A stretch of DNA of 9,756 nt from Desulfobulbaceae bacterium UBA2775 (GCA_002352445.1 DEIL01000004.1:1-9756); one strand, 5' to 3'; counted from the stretch's first letter, positions 1 to 7,722 are shown. Program-made: numbers and translations. Notes: generated from the letters alone by a model not told the origin.

Positions 1-609
1 ACAATAACAGGTGAGGGAGGACCGGAAATAGATCCTGAGTGGGGAGAGCCTGGGCTCAGTTCGGCCGGAAAGGTGTATGGCTGGAACACTCTGGAAGTAC
101 TTGCTTTGAAATGTGGTGATCCAGCACAGCCTGCCCATGCCATTCCGCCTGAAGCATGGGTCAGATGCCATATCCGGTTTATTGCAGACTCAAACCCTGA
201 CACATTTATTCCCGCAATCAGAAAACACCTTGATGATCATGGTTTTTCTGTGGTGGGAATTGAGCCGGTTCCTAATAATTACGGACTGGCTACCCGTATG
301 GATCCAGATAACCCCTGGGTTGAATTTACAACATCTTCCTTTGAGGCCACTCTGGGTAAAAAAGTTGCATTTTTACCAAATCTTGGAGGGACATTACCCA
401 ATGACGCATTCAGTCATGTCCTTGCCATGCCTACCATCTGGGTGCCCCATTCATATGCAGGCTGCAGTCAGCATGCACCGAATGAACATTTCCTCGAAGA
501 AATTGGAAGAGAAGGTTTACAGCTGATGACCGGGCTTTTTTGGGATATCGGCGAAGATAAAACCGATTTTGTCAAGGGAGAATGCAATGTCCATGGCTGC
601 CTGCTTTAA
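1..609 (+). CDS. M20-family metallopeptidase/amidohydrolase, C-terminal part (5' end outside window)
   Basis: The frame is open from base 1 to the TAA at 607-609, so this is the last 202 codons of a longer gene. A GTG at 73 is internal and is not the start. M20 enzymes are cytoplasmic zinc hydrolases that cut amide bonds in dipeptides or N-acyl amino acids. The visible part holds the end of the inserted dimerisation domain (a G-G-P-E-I-D stretch near the left edge, then P-A-H-A-I-P-P-E-A-W-V-R-C-H-I-R-F) and the end of the catalytic domain. The motif S-Q-H-A-P-N-E supplies the last metal-ligand histidine (codon 472-474), as in ArgE/DapE/dipeptidase relatives. The other metal ligands lie upstream of the window, so activity cannot be judged. 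The gene overlaps the next, a CoA ligase, by 23 bases, which suggests one operon. The family is clear, but the substrate is not. Confidence 0.88.
   Translation, partial: TITGEGGPEIDPEWGEPGLSSAGKVYGWNTLEVLALKCGDPAQPAHAIPPEAWVRCHIRFIADSNPDTFIPAIRKHLDDHGFSVVGIEPVPNNYGLATRMDPDNPWVEFTTSSFEATLGKKVAFLPNLGGTLPNDAFSHVLAMPTIWVPHSYAGCSQHAPNEHFLEEIGREGLQLMTGLFWDIGEDKTDFVKGECNVHGCLL
574..580 (+). promoter_or_regulatory. Ribosome binding site AAGGGAG deciding the ligase start
   Basis: AAGGGAG lies inside the end of the M20 gene, six bases before the ATG at 587. It favours ATG 587 over the in-frame TTG at 569, which lies upstream of it, and over the next in-frame ATG at 593. It implies coupled translation of the two genes. 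Confidence 0.6.
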
Positions 610-2101
610 GGATTGTTTTGAAAAATATAACTCAAAAACAGCCATATCCTTTTTAAGGGGAAATAAGGTTGAGACCCGGAGCTCTTTTCTCGATCTGGAT
701 AAAAATTCAGATAAAATGGCTAATCTGTTTTTAAAACAGGGAGTTAAAAAATCAGATAATGTTGTCCTTCTGCTGGATAAATCCCTGGTTTTTATTGTTG
801 CTTACATTGCCCTTCAAAAAATAGGTGCTGTCTCTATACCTCTCAACCCCGGCTTCAAAAAATCTGAATTAATCTATCTGTTAAATGATGCTGCACCGTC
901 ACTTATTCTCATATCCCCGGATAAGGCGAAGACGATAACTGAAATTGATACGAGCTTAACCTGCCTTGAGTTTGATACAACAATCCCTTTTCAGGAGATG
1001 TCCTGTTTAGAATCCTTCTCTGATGATCTGGAGAAAGTCAACCAGGATTCTGATGATCCGGCACTAATCATCTATACGTCAGGAACAACCGGCAATCCCA
1101 AAGGTGCTGTTCTAACCCAGAGAAACCTGGTGCATGATGCTGATAATGTAATAAATATATGGGGAATTTCAGATTCTGACACATTATGTCATACCTTGCC
1201 TCTTTTTCATGTTCACGGATTATGTTTTGCCCTTCACACTGCATTGCTGACAGGAACACATGTCGTGATGCTCGACAGATTTGTTCCTGAAGTCGTCATT
1301 GATATTTTAAAAGAAAACAGAGGGGATTTGGCCTGCTCCATATTCATGGGAGTTCCGGCCATGTATTCAAAGCTCATTGATACCACAGGGCACCAAACCT
1401 TTAATTTTGATCATATGAGACTATGGACCTCAGGATCCGCGCCATTACTGATTAAAGATTTTCAAAAGATTAAGCAAACCTTCGGCAAAGAGGTTGTAGA
1501 GCGGGAAGGGATGTCGGAAACGGGCATGAACTTTTCAAATCCCCTGTATGGTGAAAAAAAACCGGGATCCATCGGAATTGCTCTTCCAGCCCTTGAGGTA
1601 AGAATTGTAGACCCTGAAAGTTCTTTGGATGCAAAACCGGGTAAAATCGGCGAGTTCTGGCTCAAATCCGACTCCATTTCACCCGGTTACTGGAAAAAAC
1701 CTGAAGAAACAAAGAAAACCTTTGAACAAGGCTGGTTTAAGACAGGTGACCTGGGGAAAAAAGACCGGGATGGCTATTATTATCTCACCGACCGCTTAAA
1801 GAACATTATCATAACGGGGGGAGAAAACGTTTCCCCAAATGAAATTGAGGCGGTAATCAGCAGGCTTGATGAAGTTGTTGAATCATCAGTTGTAGGTATC
1901 TTCGATGAAAAATGGGGAGAAAAAATTGTAGCAGCCATAGTGAAGACTTCAGGATCAGGAGATATATCTGACACAGTCAAGGCTATTTGCAAGAAACATC
2001 TCCATGACTGGAAATGCCCGAAAGAAATCATCTTTGTTGAAAAACTGCCCCGAAATACCATGGGCAAAATCTTAAAAGAGGATCTTAAAAAGTTATTTTA
2101 A
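587..2101 (+). CDS. AMP-forming acyl-CoA synthetase, malonyl-CoA synthetase (MatB/ACSF3)-like
   Basis: This 504-aa ANL-superfamily enzyme activates a carboxylic acid with ATP and joins it to CoA in the cytoplasm. Visible motifs: the P-loop Y-T-S-G-T-T-G-N-P-K-G (residues 163-173), L-P-L-F-H-V-H-G-L (about 204-212), H-M-R-L-W-T-S-G-S-A-P-L-L (276-288), T-G-D-L (386-389), D-R-L-K-N-I-I-I-T-G-G-E-N (about 402-414) and the C-terminal P-R-N-T-M-G-K with catalytic Lys494. The FHVHGL, MRL..SGSAPLL and GMSETGMNFSNP stretches match malonyl-CoA synthetases better than long-chain ligases, as I remember those sequences. One oddity is that the usual YG-T/S-E motif reads R-E-G-M-S-E, with Glu307 in place of the aromatic residue. 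ATG 587 is chosen because AAGGGAG sits six bases upstream; a TTG at 569 would add six residues. It overlaps the M20 gene by 23 bases, so its acid may come from that hydrolase. Ligase membership is certain; malonate or methylmalonate as substrate is only likely. Confidence 0.9.
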   Translation: MSMAACFKDCFEKYNSKTAISFLRGNKVETRSSFLDLDKNSDKMANLFLKQGVKKSDNVVLLLDKSLVFIVAYIALQKIGAVSIPLNPGFKKSELIYLLNDAAPSLILISPDKAKTITEIDTSLTCLEFDTTIPFQEMSCLESFSDDLEKVNQDSDDPALIIYTSGTTGNPKGAVLTQRNLVHDADNVINIWGISDSDTLCHTLPLFHVHGLCFALHTALLTGTHVVMLDRFVPEVVIDILKENRGDLACSIFMGVPAMYSKLIDTTGHQTFNFDHMRLWTSGSAPLLIKDFQKIKQTFGKEVVEREGMSETGMNFSNPLYGEKKPGSIGIALPALEVRIVDPESSLDAKPGKIGEFWLKSDSISPGYWKKPEETKKTFEQGWFKTGDLGKKDRDGYYYLTDRLKNIIITGGENVSPNEIEAVISRLDEVVESSVVGIFDEKWGEKIVAAIVKTSGSGDISDTVKAICKKHLHDWKCPKEIIFVEKLPRNTMGKILKEDLKKLF

Positions 2102-2114
2102 GCAGTTTCTTCTT

Positions 2115-3134
2115 CTAGCGCAGAGGCGGAGAATATTGTATTCCACCACGGTTCCAGAGATTATTGAGTCCCCGGTCGACATTCAGCGATGATTCAGAGC
2201 CAAAATTGCGCTCAAAAACCTCGCCGTAATTTCCGACCTGCTTGATTATTTGATACGCCCAGTCATCTTTCAGGCCTAATCCTTTGCCAACACTCCCGTC
2301 CTGCCCCAGCAGCCTTTTTACAGCAAGATTGTTGTTGATTATCATCTCACCGACATTGGTCGAATTTATACCCAGCTCCTCTGCAGTAATCATTGCATAG
2401 AGGCTCCATTTGACAATATCGAGCCAGTTATCATCGCCATGACGAACGACCGGCCCCAATGGTTCTTTAGAGATAACGCCGGGCAAGACCACCGCAATTT
2501 CCGGGTCAGGCAGCCCAAGTCGCACACCATACAGCATTGACTGCTGCATGGTGATCAGATCACACTTGGACTCCGAAAACCCCTTTACTGCAAGATCTGA
2601 AGTCTCAAAAACTATATTTTTAAACTCAATTTTATTCCTTGTAAAATAATCCTCAAGATTCTCCTCCATTGCAGAGCCGACCTGACTGCAGACCCTTACT
2701 TTTTTCAAGTCGGAAATGCGACTTGCTCCAAGTGATGCGGCAACGAGCAATCCCTGGCCGTCATAATAGCTTATTCCAGTAAAGTGGACAGCCAGCGCTG
2801 CATCCCGGATGAATGTCCAGGTTACATTTCTTGAAAGAATATCAACTTCACCGGAAAGCAAGGCGGAAAAACTTTCCTTTTCTGCAAGTGGCAAATACTT
2901 TACCTTCTCAGAATCTTCAAAGATTGCCGCTGCTACAGCCCGGCAGATATCCACATCAAGCCCCGACCAGTTCCCCTGCTCATCAACAGTAGAAAAACCT
3001 GCAGTACCGGTGGAAACACCACACAGCAGGAACCCCCGCTTTATTACTCCGTCCTTAGTCGTGGCCCCGGCAGAACCGGCAAAATAAACAGTGGTTATCA
3101 GAAGACATATCCAACCCGCATGTTTTATACGCAT
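2115..3134 (-). CDS. Periplasmic amino-acid-binding protein, AapJ-like (family 3 SBP), orphan
   Basis: This 339-aa protein begins with a signal peptide (residues 1 to about 24, hydrophobic W-I-C-L-L-I-T-T-V-Y-F, then A-G-A before T-T-K-D), so it is exported. The mature part follows AapJ closely along its length: G-F-L-L-C-G-V (34-40), N-W-S-G-L-D-V-D-I-C-R-A-V (55-67), S-G-E-V-D-I-L-S-R-N-V-T-W-T (94-107), Y-Y-D-G-Q-G (123-128) and I-S-K-E-P-L-G-P-V-V-R-H-G-D-D-N-W (221-237). AapJ serves an ABC importer of polar L-amino acids. Arg110, which should hold the ligand carboxylate, is present. In the T-T-D-Q-S-G-L segment the Asp is Gln197 here (T-M-Q-Q-S-M-L), by alignment from memory. No permease or ATPase gene is adjacent: the gene ends 13 bases from the convergent ligase. 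ATG 3134 has no good Shine-Dalgarno, but it gives a proper signal peptide. The family is firm; the ligand is unknown. Confidence 0.92.
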   Translation of the reverse strand: MRIKHAGWICLLITTVYFAGSAGATTKDGVIKRGFLLCGVSTGTAGFSTVDEQGNWSGLDVDICRAVAAAIFEDSEKVKYLPLAEKESFSALLSGEVDILSRNVTWTFIRDAALAVHFTGISYYDGQGLLVAASLGASRISDLKKVRVCSQVGSAMEENLEDYFTRNKIEFKNIVFETSDLAVKGFSESKCDLITMQQSMLYGVRLGLPDPEIAVVLPGVISKEPLGPVVRHGDDNWLDIVKWSLYAMITAEELGINSTNVGEMIINNNLAVKRLLGQDGSVGKGLGLKDDWAYQIIKQVGNYGEVFERNFGSESSLNVDRGLNNLWNRGGIQYSPPLR

Positions 3135-3352
3135 CTTGACTTGTTATAGAGGATAAAATTTACTGTTGATTGTGCAATCATTCCGCATGGGATAAAGATA
3201 CCAACCATAGTTTCATTTGTCCATTTAAAGGGTGCTGCACTTGAAGAAGAAAAAATATTTTCCAAGGTAATAAATTCCTGCTACACTGTTTGGACTTTTT
3301 ACGACGCCATCAGTTAACTTCTCGTCCTTAAATTACATTCACTTCTTCCGCT

Positions 3353-4717
3353 TTGCAAAAGAAACCAATCCATACAGCACGATTTGTTGCCGCAGAAACA
3401 CTCTGCAACCTGTTTCAGTCCCGATCTTCGGTCAAAATTCTTTTTAACAAAAATGTAAAGAAATACAAACTCTCTTCAAAAGAACGTAACCTGGCAATGA
3501 ACTTGATTTATGGTGTTCTTCGCCAACGTCAGTTCTTAGACTTTATTCTGCAGGAAAGGAGCAAAACCCCGATCCGCAAACTCCACCCTTTTGTCCATCA
3601 GTCACTTGCAGTCGGTCTCTATCAGATTTTTTTTCTCACCAGCATACCTTACTCAGCAGCGGTTAATGAAGCAGTAAACAGCTGCAAAGTAAAAGGTGTG
3701 CCCAAAAGGCTCCATGGATTTGTCAATGGTGTTTTACGTGAAACTATCCGACGTAAAGAAAAGACAACCCCGGCTGAAATCGCACCGATGGAGCACGATG
3801 ACAAGCTTGTGTATAATCATCCTCAGTGGCTGATCAGCAGGTGGATAAAACATTTCGGAGGAGAGGAAACAGCTCGTATCTGCAATGAAAACAACAAAGA
3901 GCCCCTTCTGATCCTAAGGGTAAACAGTGGTCGGATTTCCAGAGCGGATTTATGCCGACAACTCGAGCAGCACAAAATCAACCACCACCCAGGAAGATAT
4001 GCTCCAGACGGCATTGTATTGCCGGATTTTCATGGCTCCATACAATCAATTCCGGGATACGAGCAGGGGTTTTTCCAAGTTCAGGACGAAGCGGCACAGT
4101 TAGCTACTCTTTTGCTGGGCCCCTTGAAAAATCACGGAACCTATCTCGACGGCTGCGCAGGGCTTGGCGGCAAGACCAGTCATCTGCTCCAGTTGGGAAT
4201 AGGTCGTGATCTGAAGATATATGCGGTTGAACCTGAGAGAAGTCGGTTGCAAAAGCTTCGGGAAAACCATAATCGCCTTCTTCCAGAAAGTAAATTCTCC
4301 ATCTACGAAGGCAATCTCCAGGACTTTGGTGCAAAATGCACCATACAATTTGACGGCATCCTCATCGACGCTCCCTGCTCCGGCACCGGTGTCATTGGCC
4401 GTCATCCTGATATTCGCTGGAACAGAAAAGAGCCGGATCTTCTACGATACCAAAACGAGCAACTGAAATTACTTGATCAGACACAACTTCTTCTCGGGCC
4501 AAAGGGTGTGCTTGTCTATGCCACCTGTTCTCTTGAACCTGAAGAAAACCAAAATGTCATACACAAATTTCTCTCAACCCATCCTGATTTTACGCTTACA
4601 AATTGTGCAGAGCAACTACCCAGAGCAGCTCACCAATTTGTAAAAGACAATTTTTTCTGCCCCCATCCGTCACCAACAATCGATGGTTTTTTTGCTGCAC
4701 GGATGGAACGAATTTAA
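3353..4717 (+). CDS. rsmB: 16S rRNA (cytosine-C5) methyltransferase RsmB/Sun; start codon uncertain
   Basis: RsmB methylates a cytosine (C967 in E. coli) of 16S rRNA using S-adenosylmethionine. At 454 aa the length is normal for the family. Residues about 8-130 form the NusB-like RNA-binding domain (A-R-F-V-A-A-E-T-L at the start, V-N-E-A-V and H-G-F-V-N-G-V-L-R at the end), which distinguishes RsmB from other NOP2/Sun enzymes. The methyltransferase domain shows the SAM motif D-G-C-A-G-L-G-G-K-T (266-275), D-A-P-C-S-G-T-G-V (339-347) with Cys342, and Y-A-T-C-S-L-E-P-E-E-N (389-399) with Cys392. Both catalytic cysteines are therefore kept. The frame has a stop at 3329-3331 and no ATG before the domain begins. 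TTG 3353 is the best candidate and ATT 3332 is the only other near one; neither has a Shine-Dalgarno. No fmt or def gene accompanies it. Confidence 0.93.
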   Translation: MQKKPIHTARFVAAETLCNLFQSRSSVKILFNKNVKKYKLSSKERNLAMNLIYGVLRQRQFLDFILQERSKTPIRKLHPFVHQSLAVGLYQIFFLTSIPYSAAVNEAVNSCKVKGVPKRLHGFVNGVLRETIRRKEKTTPAEIAPMEHDDKLVYNHPQWLISRWIKHFGGEETARICNENNKEPLLILRVNSGRISRADLCRQLEQHKINHHPGRYAPDGIVLPDFHGSIQSIPGYEQGFFQVQDEAAQLATLLLGPLKNHGTYLDGCAGLGGKTSHLLQLGIGRDLKIYAVEPERSRLQKLRENHNRLLPESKFSIYEGNLQDFGAKCTIQFDGILIDAPCSGTGVIGRHPDIRWNRKEPDLLRYQNEQLKLLDQTQLLLGPKGVLVYATCSLEPEENQNVIHKFLSTHPDFTLTNCAEQLPRAAHQFVKDNFFCPHPSPTIDGFFAARMERI

Positions 4718-4793
4718 GGTTTTCGATAAATCTTCAAAATGGTGACTTCGGTTTGAAACCTCTCCCACTCTTAACTACCTGAATTATAGTTTA

Positions 4794-4815
4794 ATGTGAG
4801 AATCAAACTTCACAT
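4794..4815. repeat. Short inverted repeat ATGTGA / TCACAT
   Basis: ATGTGA (4794-4799) and TCACAT (4810-4815) are perfect 6-base inverted arms with a 10-base spacer. It resembles a CRP half-site pair, but CRP sites have a 6-base spacer, so I do not call it one. Arms this short can arise by chance. Confidence 0.3.
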
Positions 4816-4851
4816 CAGGGTATAGTGGAAATATGTGAACTTTCGGCCAAG

Positions 4852-4867
4852 ATAATTATTTAATTAT
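4852..4867. repeat. AT-only inverted repeat ATAATTA-TT-TAATTAT
   Basis: Two perfect 7-base arms surround a 2-base centre, all A/T. This could be an operator or simply AT-rich sequence; it lies about 135 bases beyond the end of rsmB and has no gene directly downstream. Confidence 0.3.
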
Positions 4868-4988
4868 ATTAGCCGCTACCTTATTAGAAACAAGTCTACC
4901 CCTGTATCCCTTTTACTCGTTTTGTTTTGTAAATGAAAAGCTATGATGGTGAGAGAGCATGGTTGATAGTGTCATGGTATCAGACAGG

Positions 4989-5017
4989 TTGCCTAACACT
5001 TTTTCCGAAATGATAAG
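4989..5017 (+). promoter_or_regulatory. Weak sigma70-like promoter candidate in the intergenic region
   Basis: TTGCCT (4989-4994) and GATAAG (5012-5017) are spaced by 17 bases; each matches 4 of 6 consensus bases. If used, it would transcribe rightward into the gene-free stretch and toward the 3' end of the permease gene, giving an antisense or small RNA. Matches of this quality are common by chance. Confidence 0.2.
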
Positions 5018-5107
5018 CAAAAATAATCTGGAACAATCTCGGACGGGCGGCAAGTTAAAATGTGATAGGCATTCGGCCCCTTGAGAACCAGAGACTCACA
5101 GTTTATA

Positions 5108-5131
5108 TACGTAATGTTTGGGAATTACGTA
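5108..5131. repeat. Perfect inverted repeat TACGTAAT-N8-ATTACGTA
   Basis: The arms 5108-5115 and 5124-5131 are perfect 8-base inverted copies with an 8-base spacer (GTTTGGGA). Each arm contains the self-complementary hexamer TACGTA, and the two hexamers start 18 bases apart. This layout would suit a dimeric DNA-binding protein, but no recognisable gene starts just downstream. Confidence 0.4.
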
Positions 5132-5430
5132 AAATCAGTAGATTCAATGTGGCAATATTATCGAACAAGCTCCTTCATTGCTTTATAGCCCGCGAGATGT
5201 TGGCTGGTGATGAGAAAAAATCTATCGGCCAATTTTGCGCAATCCTTTAATGTAGGGAATTTTCGGGATGAATTTTCCATATTTCTGGCGGATTTCTCTC
5301 TGCAGCGTGCTGGTGAATTATTTAGCATAGCGTGCGACAAGCAAGGCTTTTATTACACAGAAGTACTGCCAAAGTCTTTCAGAAGCTTCGCTTTGTGTGT
5401 GTTGTAGTAGGCATTGTTTAACTTACTATT

Positions 5431-7722
5431 TTACCCACCTTGAATTTCATCTGGTTGAAAATTATCGGCTTCAAGTGATCGTGGATTGCTGACTCCTAAA
5501 AATTTTGGTAGCAACACAATAAGTACAAGGATTGTACCCACCATGATAACGGTGAGCTTGCTTGAGACAAGCAGTAACCCGCCTATTGTTAGTAATATTT
5601 TGCCAAATAAATTTATTCGGGTTTTAAAGTGACCGATATAGGCGGCTGAGAGGGCAATGATTCCCAGTATACCGCTGATCATCGCAAGTGAAAATTCAAT
5701 CCAGCTAAAATTGATAAAGAGCATGCTGGGTGCATAGACGAACATAAACGGCACAAGAGCTTTTCCCATAGAAAGTCGAAATGCGGTCACACCGGTTTGC
5801 ATGGGATCTGCTCCTCCGATCCCAGCACCTGCATAGGCAGCCAGGGCAACAGGAGGTGTCACATCTGCCAGGACTCCATAATAGAACACAAAGAAATGGG
5901 TGGCAATCAGGGGTACACCCAAGTCACCGAGTGCTGGGCCTGCAATGGAGGCGAGTATAATATAACATGGTGTAGTGGGAATTCCTGCACCCATGATGAT
6001 ACAGGCGATGGCAACCATTATTAGTCCGAAAAATAGCGTCGATCCTTGTGCTGAGATAAGATCGAAGGGAATCATGTTTGAAACAAGTGTGCCGACGGAT
6101 GAAGCAAGTTCCAGGACAGCACCGGAAAATTTAAACCCCATCCCGGTGAGGGTCAGCACGCCAAGAATAAACCCGACACAGGCACATGCGGCACCAATGG
6201 CCAGAGCATATCTGGCACCTTCGTCAAGCCCTTTTGCAATTCGTTTCGGAGTCAGTGTATTGGAATCGTCAAGCTCACCGATGCCAAATTTCCTGGTGAC
6301 AGGCGGGATATATGAACAGACAATGGTCAGAATAATACCCCAGAAGGCAGCGAGATACGGTGTGAATTGCAAGAGAAGAAGAGTGACCATAACAGTGAGA
6401 GGGATCATCAAGTGCCATGATCGCTTGAGTACATACATGAACTGAGGGATTTTCTCTTTTGCCATACCTTTCAGGCCCAATCGTTTAGCTTCGAGGTGAA
6501 CCATGCTGAAAATGGCAAGATAATGAAACGCGGCAGGGATTATAGCAATAAGAATGATTTCATTATAAGGCACTCCCAGCATTTCAGTCATGACGAAGGC
6601 AGAGGCTCCCATAATGGGAGGTGTCACCTGACCACCACAGGAGGCGGATGCTTCAACCGCCGATGCAAACGTGGGTGTGAACCCATTCTTTTTCATCATG
6701 GGAATAGTAAATGAACCGGTAGTTGCAGTATTGGCGATTGGAGATCCAGAAATCATACCGAAAAAGCCAGACGATACCACTGAAACCTTGGCAGGCCCAC
6801 CCGAATACCTTCCGGCGAGAATTGTCGCAAGGTCTATGAATAACTGCCCAAGGCCCGACGCCTGCGCCATTACTCCGAATAGCACAAAATGAAATACATA
6901 AGTCGCCACAACTCCGACTGCCACGCCATAAATACCTTCAGTGCCAAGGTAAAGATGTTCAACGATCCTTACAATATCATACCCTCGGTGAGCCAGTACA
7001 CCCGGCAACCAGGGTCCTACCACTGCGTACAAAAGAGCAACAGCCCCGATGGTTGGCAATGTATTACCCATGACTCGCCGGCAGGCCTCAGTCACCATAA
7101 TAACTGCAACAAGTCCCATTACATAGTCAAAAAGAGCCGGGAATCCAATGTTGGTGATAAAAATAGATTCAAAAAAAACAATCAGATAGAGAGAGAATCC
7201 TCCAGCAGCAAATGCCAGAGGCCAATCAGCAAAAGAAAGTTGATCTCCCTCTCCCTTAAACTGTCGGATCGGGAGGGCTGTGAGAGAAATAAAGAAAACC
7301 AGTGCAATTAAACCGGCTTTTCCCAAAAGGGGCATTTGATCTGCGAATCGGTTTGTCAACTGCCAGGCGAGGAAAAGATAAAAAGCTCCAAAGCAGAGAC
7401 CAAAACCCCAATCATTGACAAGTTTTTTAGGTGTTCGTCTGGGGAACACTAAAAATACCAGTCCTAGAACCAGGGTAAGGTGGACTGTTCTATGCGTGAC
7501 TTCATTAAGAAGACCGAAGCCAGCTGTATATACATGAAAAAGACTTAAAGCAATACAGAGAGATCCTGTTATTTTCGCTGTAATGCCACCCAAATTCCTG
7601 AAGTTAGATTCCGCGTCATACTTTTTTACAATGGTTTCTATTTGAGAGGCATTCATCGTTTCAGCATCGGCTGTAGAATCTACCCCACCAGCGGTCTCCC
7701 AGCTTTTTACTTCATCAGTCAT
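5431..7722 (-). CDS. TRAP transporter fused permease (DctQ-DctM fusion, TAXI type)
   Basis: This 763-aa inner-membrane protein is the transport unit of a TAXI-type TRAP system, driving uptake with an ion gradient after the solute is handed over by the periplasmic protein. A soluble N-terminus of about 45 residues is followed by hydrophobic segments of the small DctQ-like part (about 50-95, 105-150, 165-190) and then the large DctM-like part. Family motifs are clear: S-G-S-P-I-A-N-T-A-T-T-G-S-F (325-338), V-T-P-P-I-M-G-A-S-A-F (366-376), M-G-A-G-I-P-T-T-P (577-585) and A-D-V-T-P-P-V-A-L-A-A-Y-A-G-A-G-I (619-635). Two further hydrophobic segments (about 675-697 and 706-743) extend the C-terminus beyond the core. 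AAGGAG lies five bases before the ATG. It is the last gene of the operon, 48 bases after the DUF1850 gene. The substrate is not deducible. Confidence 0.95.
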   Translation of the reverse strand: MTDEVKSWETAGGVDSTADAETMNASQIETIVKKYDAESNFRNLGGITAKITGSLCIALSLFHVYTAGFGLLNEVTHRTVHLTLVLGLVFLVFPRRTPKKLVNDWGFGLCFGAFYLFLAWQLTNRFADQMPLLGKAGLIALVFFISLTALPIRQFKGEGDQLSFADWPLAFAAGGFSLYLIVFFESIFITNIGFPALFDYVMGLVAVIMVTEACRRVMGNTLPTIGAVALLYAVVGPWLPGVLAHRGYDIVRIVEHLYLGTEGIYGVAVGVVATYVFHFVLFGVMAQASGLGQLFIDLATILAGRYSGGPAKVSVVSSGFFGMISGSPIANTATTGSFTIPMMKKNGFTPTFASAVEASASCGGQVTPPIMGASAFVMTEMLGVPYNEIILIAIIPAAFHYLAIFSMVHLEAKRLGLKGMAKEKIPQFMYVLKRSWHLMIPLTVMVTLLLLQFTPYLAAFWGIILTIVCSYIPPVTRKFGIGELDDSNTLTPKRIAKGLDEGARYALAIGAACACVGFILGVLTLTGMGFKFSGAVLELASSVGTLVSNMIPFDLISAQGSTLFFGLIMVAIACIIMGAGIPTTPCYIILASIAGPALGDLGVPLIATHFFVFYYGVLADVTPPVALAAYAGAGIGGADPMQTGVTAFRLSMGKALVPFMFVYAPSMLFINFSWIEFSLAMISGILGIIALSAAYIGHFKTRINLFGKILLTIGGLLLVSSKLTVIMVGTILVLIVLLPKFLGVSNPRSLEADNFQPDEIQGG

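Larger units (their letters stand above)
4718..5430. other. Long convergent intergenic region, no convincing gene
   Basis: This stretch of about 710 bases lies between the 3' ends of rsmB and the TRAP permease gene. Open frames of about 60-66 codons exist on both strands (5062-5250 plus, 5158-5340 minus, 5207-5407 plus). They overlap one another, start at GTG, TTG or ATG without a Shine-Dalgarno, and resemble no family I know. I see no tRNA-like cloverleaf and no GC-rich hairpin with a T-run to end either flanking gene. It does hold several short inverted repeats and one promoter-like pair, listed separately. It may be a decayed gene or hold a small RNA; neither can be shown from sequence alone. 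Confidence 0.6.

Noticed and set aside
73..609. Reading the M20 fragment as a complete 178-aa gene starting at GTG 73
   Set aside because: The frame stays open to base 1, and the bases before 73 encode M20-like sequence, so GTG 73 is an internal valine codon.
3135..3190. Promoter with -10 TATAAC just before the AapJ-like gene
   Set aside because: No -35 at proper spacing; the box sits eight bases before the ATG, which would require a leaderless transcript.
4716..4761. Terminator for rsmB formed by AGGTTT and AAACCT
   Set aside because: The stem has six pairs around a 33-base loop with no T-run; too weak.
4795..4814. CRP-type site TGTGA...TCACA
   Set aside because: The spacer is 10 bases rather than 6, and no gene starts nearby.
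5062..5407. Small open frames in the convergent gap (62 and 66 aa plus, 60 aa minus)
   Set aside because: They overlap on opposite strands, lack ribosome binding sites, use GTG or TTG starts in two cases, and match no family I recognise.
5340..5430. Terminator for the TRAP operon around GAAGCTTC / CAAAG-CTTTG
   Set aside because: Only short interrupted pairings and no T-run in the minus-strand direction.
5797..7311. Several plus-strand open frames of 72-156 aa across the permease gene
   Set aside because: They are antisense shadows of a clearly conserved membrane protein on the minus strand.
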